The notes under the pieces were generated by a model. It worked only from the letters and a program-made list of their open reading frames with translations. It was not told the DNA's origin and did not search any database. A DNA stretch of 64,000 nt from Paralvinella palmiformis (taxonomy: Eukaryota; Annelida; Polychaeta; Terebellida; Alvinellidae): contig JAODUP010000030.1 of NCBI GenBank assembly GCA_025642065.1, positions 314,001 to 378,000 of the forward strand, given 5' to 3'. Shown here piece by piece: positions 61,036 through 64,000 of the stretch; positions within the stretch are counted from its first letter, which is position 1; each line of letters starts with the position of its first letter. The position numbers and the translations under genes are program-made.

Positions 61036-61915
61036 TTTGTCTTGTTATAGCATTCGTGTTTGTATTGTAGTCTGTTTTGTTGTTATCCATGTTGTCATCA
61101 TCTGTGTTATTGTTGTGTTTTGTTGTGTTGTGGGTCATGCTGCTGTCACTACAATGTCTCATTACACACACACACACACTACAGATAGACACATATCATA
61201 CAAAATAATATAAATATTGTTATGACAAGATGATATTAATCTAAACAGATAACGCCTCATCTCTAGAGTAAATCATTATATATCCATTTCTTATAACACA
61301 TCATAGAAGCAAAACTAAATATTAAGAAAATGTACCTCGAGTAAAAGAAGTCAAACAGAACTGAATGACTGTTCCTCAGATTAATTCTACGCCCGCAGAT
61401 TTCTGGTGTATGTATAAAAGTGTTATTATATTTAAATAACATGTTAAATATACAGAGTTGGGATTTTTCTTCTTCAAAGTTGTCACATCACACAAGAAAA
61501 TGCATGTGTCTCAGTTGCTTTTCATTATTGAGTAAAATTGTAATAACTAAATCACATTATATCAGGAGTTTATTAGCTGTCGTCAGTATCGTAGTTAGTA
61601 GTGTACTGCAGCGCATATCTCCTGGTCGGGGGTCATAATCTTTGTGTCCCCTGGGGAGTCACTCATCTGAAATATTCTGTGAGGTGTGATCACTAAATTC
61701 GTAGTGAGGTCAACAAACTATAAAAATGTATGGGAAAATGGCGCAATGCGAGCTTAATGAATGCACACATTTATATCTTGGAAAGATCTAATATATTAAA
61801 GAGATAGTCGACCCGTAGAAAATAGTTTGAGGACTACTAAAGCTATACTCACAAATATCATAAATATTGACAAAATGTGTAAACGATCATCCACATATTA
61901 AATAATCCAGTTCAA
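61036..61915. other. No gene recognised
   Basis: TG-rich sequence then AT-rich sequence; a CA run lies at about 61166-61178. Confidence 0.3.
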
Positions 61916-61924
61916 AGTGCTTTT

Positions 61925-62315
61925 AATGGCCTTGGGCGCCTCCATTTTGAAGCTAGACAGAGACCGGAAGCTCCTGAATGCTGACGTCACTTCAACGCAT
62001 CTGGTTGACCTGAAGTCTGTAGAGCCCATACAAAAGCAGGTAAACAAGTATGAGCAAAGAATTATTCCAGAACGTGACGCAACTGCGTTGTTAAAATTAC
62101 GTCATGAATGACATACAACCATATCAGTTTGAGCTAGAAGGAACCTGACAAGAGGAAGATGATTCAAATTGGCTCAGATATTAACGCTCAAGAGAAACTA
62201 TAACCCGGGTCAGTATAGATAACGCCGATGTGACGTCAGAGCATTTAAGTTTGCTCCTTCACGTCTTCGAATCTGGCTTCCGGCGCTGCCGCAATGGCGG
62301 CCCTCTAGTGATTTG
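61925..62315. mobile_element. Candidate MITE with imperfect inverted ends
   Basis: Left end: GGGCGCCTCCATTTTGAAGC...ACCGGAAGC...AATGCTGACGTCAC. Right end reverse-complemented: GGGCCGCCATTGCGGCAGC-GCCGGAAGC...AATGCTCTGACGTCAC. The same three blocks appear in the same order. Flanking duplications are not clear, and the open frame at 61917-62111 has no known domain. Confidence 0.4.
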
Positions 62316-64000
62316 TAATATTTCCCTAGATCTATGATATTAGGGATATTTCGTGATTATTATTGTGGAATTTTTAATTACTGTTCTAAGCATTACATAT
62401 TTAAAAAATATTTTCTGATGGTGAACTGTCCTTTAATCGACAAGTTCGGGGATTTACATATATTTTGTTTATGTCAAGTAATAATCTACGGCCCATTAGT
62501 ACTTCATTTTGGCCATTCTTTGTTTTTACTTTCGTTAAGATGACAGACGGATTACTTAAGTCATACTTGATCCATGTACCAAGTAAATTCCAATCAGAGG
62601 TTTATATCCCGAGACATTCTAGACTAGTGCAAATCGTCAATAGATTTTTACCTAGCGGTATTTATATGATCGAGTCCCATAAGATAGTATGGGATGTTTG
62701 CTAAGTTTGCCTCGTCCTTGAGTGCCCTGTTTTCTAATTTATGAAAAAATAGGTTCCTGAATTACACGGGATTTTTGTGAATGTTTCAGTATGTTTTCTC
62801 TCACTAATATGTTTATTACAATGTGACAGTCATAATTTCAATACGAGGCCTATTGAGGTGGTTTTTGTTTTATCCCGATGCGGTTATGAATCGCTCACGA
62901 GTATGGACTTTTTATTATATAGCAGCCCCAGAGATGGCGTACTAGGATTCTCTACCTCGAACAAATGGCAATTAAACTTTATTGTATAATCTGTAAATAC
63001 TGTTACATATCCAGATTTCCCTGGATGGAGTGGAGTTAACATTTACCATGGAAGTGGACTGCGTCTCAGATGGATAAATCACCACCACCACCAGCAGCTA
63101 GGATAACAAGAGTCTGGTGAATATATAATCTTCAATCCGGATCTCTATAATGAGGCCATCTTTTTTCTACAGTGTACGAATTCGGTTTCGACTGTATATG
63201 CTGACATTGACCCTTCGGGCATTATAGGCCATGACATGGCTAACCTATGCTTCACTTCGAGTAAATGTTTCCTTCTGTATCTTTTCGTAATGTAACCTGC
63301 CTGGATCAGTCTCATATTGAAGAATCTTCTGGATACTGGAATAAATGTGAATCATGACCACTCAGATCTCTGAGGGCATTCACCGATCTGGTTGGACCAT
63401 TCTCTTGTAGCCATATCGGATATCGATCTTCTCTTCCTGTTATATTTCGAGGACATGCCGACCTAGGTCAAGGTACAGGTACATAAGTGTCCCGATCCCA
63501 CTTGATGACCTTTTGACGAGTTGGTCCTAGAACTGTGGTCATCTCTTACTGTTCGATTAATAAAATTCGTCCTAACGATACCATACGTTCATATAATTGA
63601 TTGCCACAATATCGTACCATTATGTCTTCTGGTAAAATAAGACATTGGAAATTTGGAATATATATCAGTGGGTCACCATGGAGATAAAAATAATATCATC
63701 ATTGAAACTGGTGATATAGGGAGCTGGTGAAGGTCCTATTTAGATATATTTACGCTTTCAAATAGACATAAACTCACACAAGGTTTTCACATTGTTACTG
63801 ATAGACATCTATTTTGACTAAGATACCTGTTGGGGTCCAATATAGATGTGTGTTGTTGCTGATAATTCAAAAGGATTAAATACAAATAATTTAGTTTTTA
63901 TTTATTATGTTTCTGACACAGTTTTACTAACATGGTCGGTATGAAAGGGTCAGGATGTCACCAAATTAAATGAGCCTAATTAGATTGCTGGCGTACCTTT
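62316..64000. other. No gene recognised
   Basis: Several medium open frames on the plus strand (62334-62704, 62777-62989, then broken frames to the end) give a faint impression of an old coding element, but I identify no family motif. Confidence 0.3.

Noticed and set aside
60848..61213. 121-codon hydrophobic frame
   Set aside because: Minisatellite translation.
62334..62989. Three adjacent plus-strand frames
   Set aside because: No motif of any family I know; may be an old element but cannot be supported.
1..64000. CRISPR array, operon or phage-like system
   Set aside because: Spliced genes, SINEs, LINEs and microsatellites show animal nuclear DNA; the tandem repeats have no unique spacers.

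Overview
The window is animal nuclear DNA: AT-rich, intron-containing genes with GT-AG splice sites, long CA/TG, CT and AT microsatellites, and many decayed transposons and tRNA-derived SINEs. The gene content (HDHD5/CECR5, cereblon, DNAJB9/ERdj4 orthologues) and the repeat types fit a lophotrochozoan, most likely a mollusc. That assignment is inference from repeat style, since no marker gene is present.

Layout. 1-7.8 kb: no recognisable gene; a comparatively CpG-containing, complex, possibly regulatory stretch. 7.98-12.08 kb (+): complete nine-coding-exon HDHD5 (HAD phosphatase superfamily), poly(A) signal near 12.67 kb. 12.7-17.4 kb: intergenic, with a 46-bp tandem repeat, a 42-bp tandem repeat and a SINE. 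17.45-27.53 kb (-): complete nine-exon cereblon (CRBN), convergent with HDHD5; its introns carry a candidate MITE, a DDE_4 transposase fossil and SINEs. 27.9-35.5 kb: a transposon graveyard with Ty3/gypsy gag, RNaseH/integrase and RT fragments of at least two copies, two LINE fragments, and SINEs nested in gypsy gag with clear target-site duplications. 39.5-44.4 kb (+): DNAJB9-type ER J-protein with a probable non-coding first exon and an ERSE-like promoter box; its first intron holds an antisense LINE. 46.2-49.5 kb (+): fossil of a large repeated ORF family I cannot name. 49.5-51.45 kb (-): decayed hAT (ZMYM1-like, DUF4371) transposase. 54.1-56.3 kb: second copy of a 2.2-kb terminal-inverted-repeat element also present at 31.25-33.45 kb. 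56.3-64 kb: no convincing gene; a minisatellite, a SINE tail and small inverted-repeat elements.

The three host genes are not an operon or a pathway. HDHD5 is a HAD-fold protein, CRBN is the substrate receptor of the CRL4 ubiquitin ligase, and DNAJB9 is a luminal BiP co-chaperone of the unfolded protein response. CRBN and DNAJB9 share only the broad theme of protein quality control. I did not find an intact novel system. The most unusual items are the paired 2.2-kb TIR elements, the unnamed fossil ORF family, the stacked hairpins at 45.2 kb, the His/Met-rich insert of DNAJB9 and the altered drug-pocket residues of CRBN.
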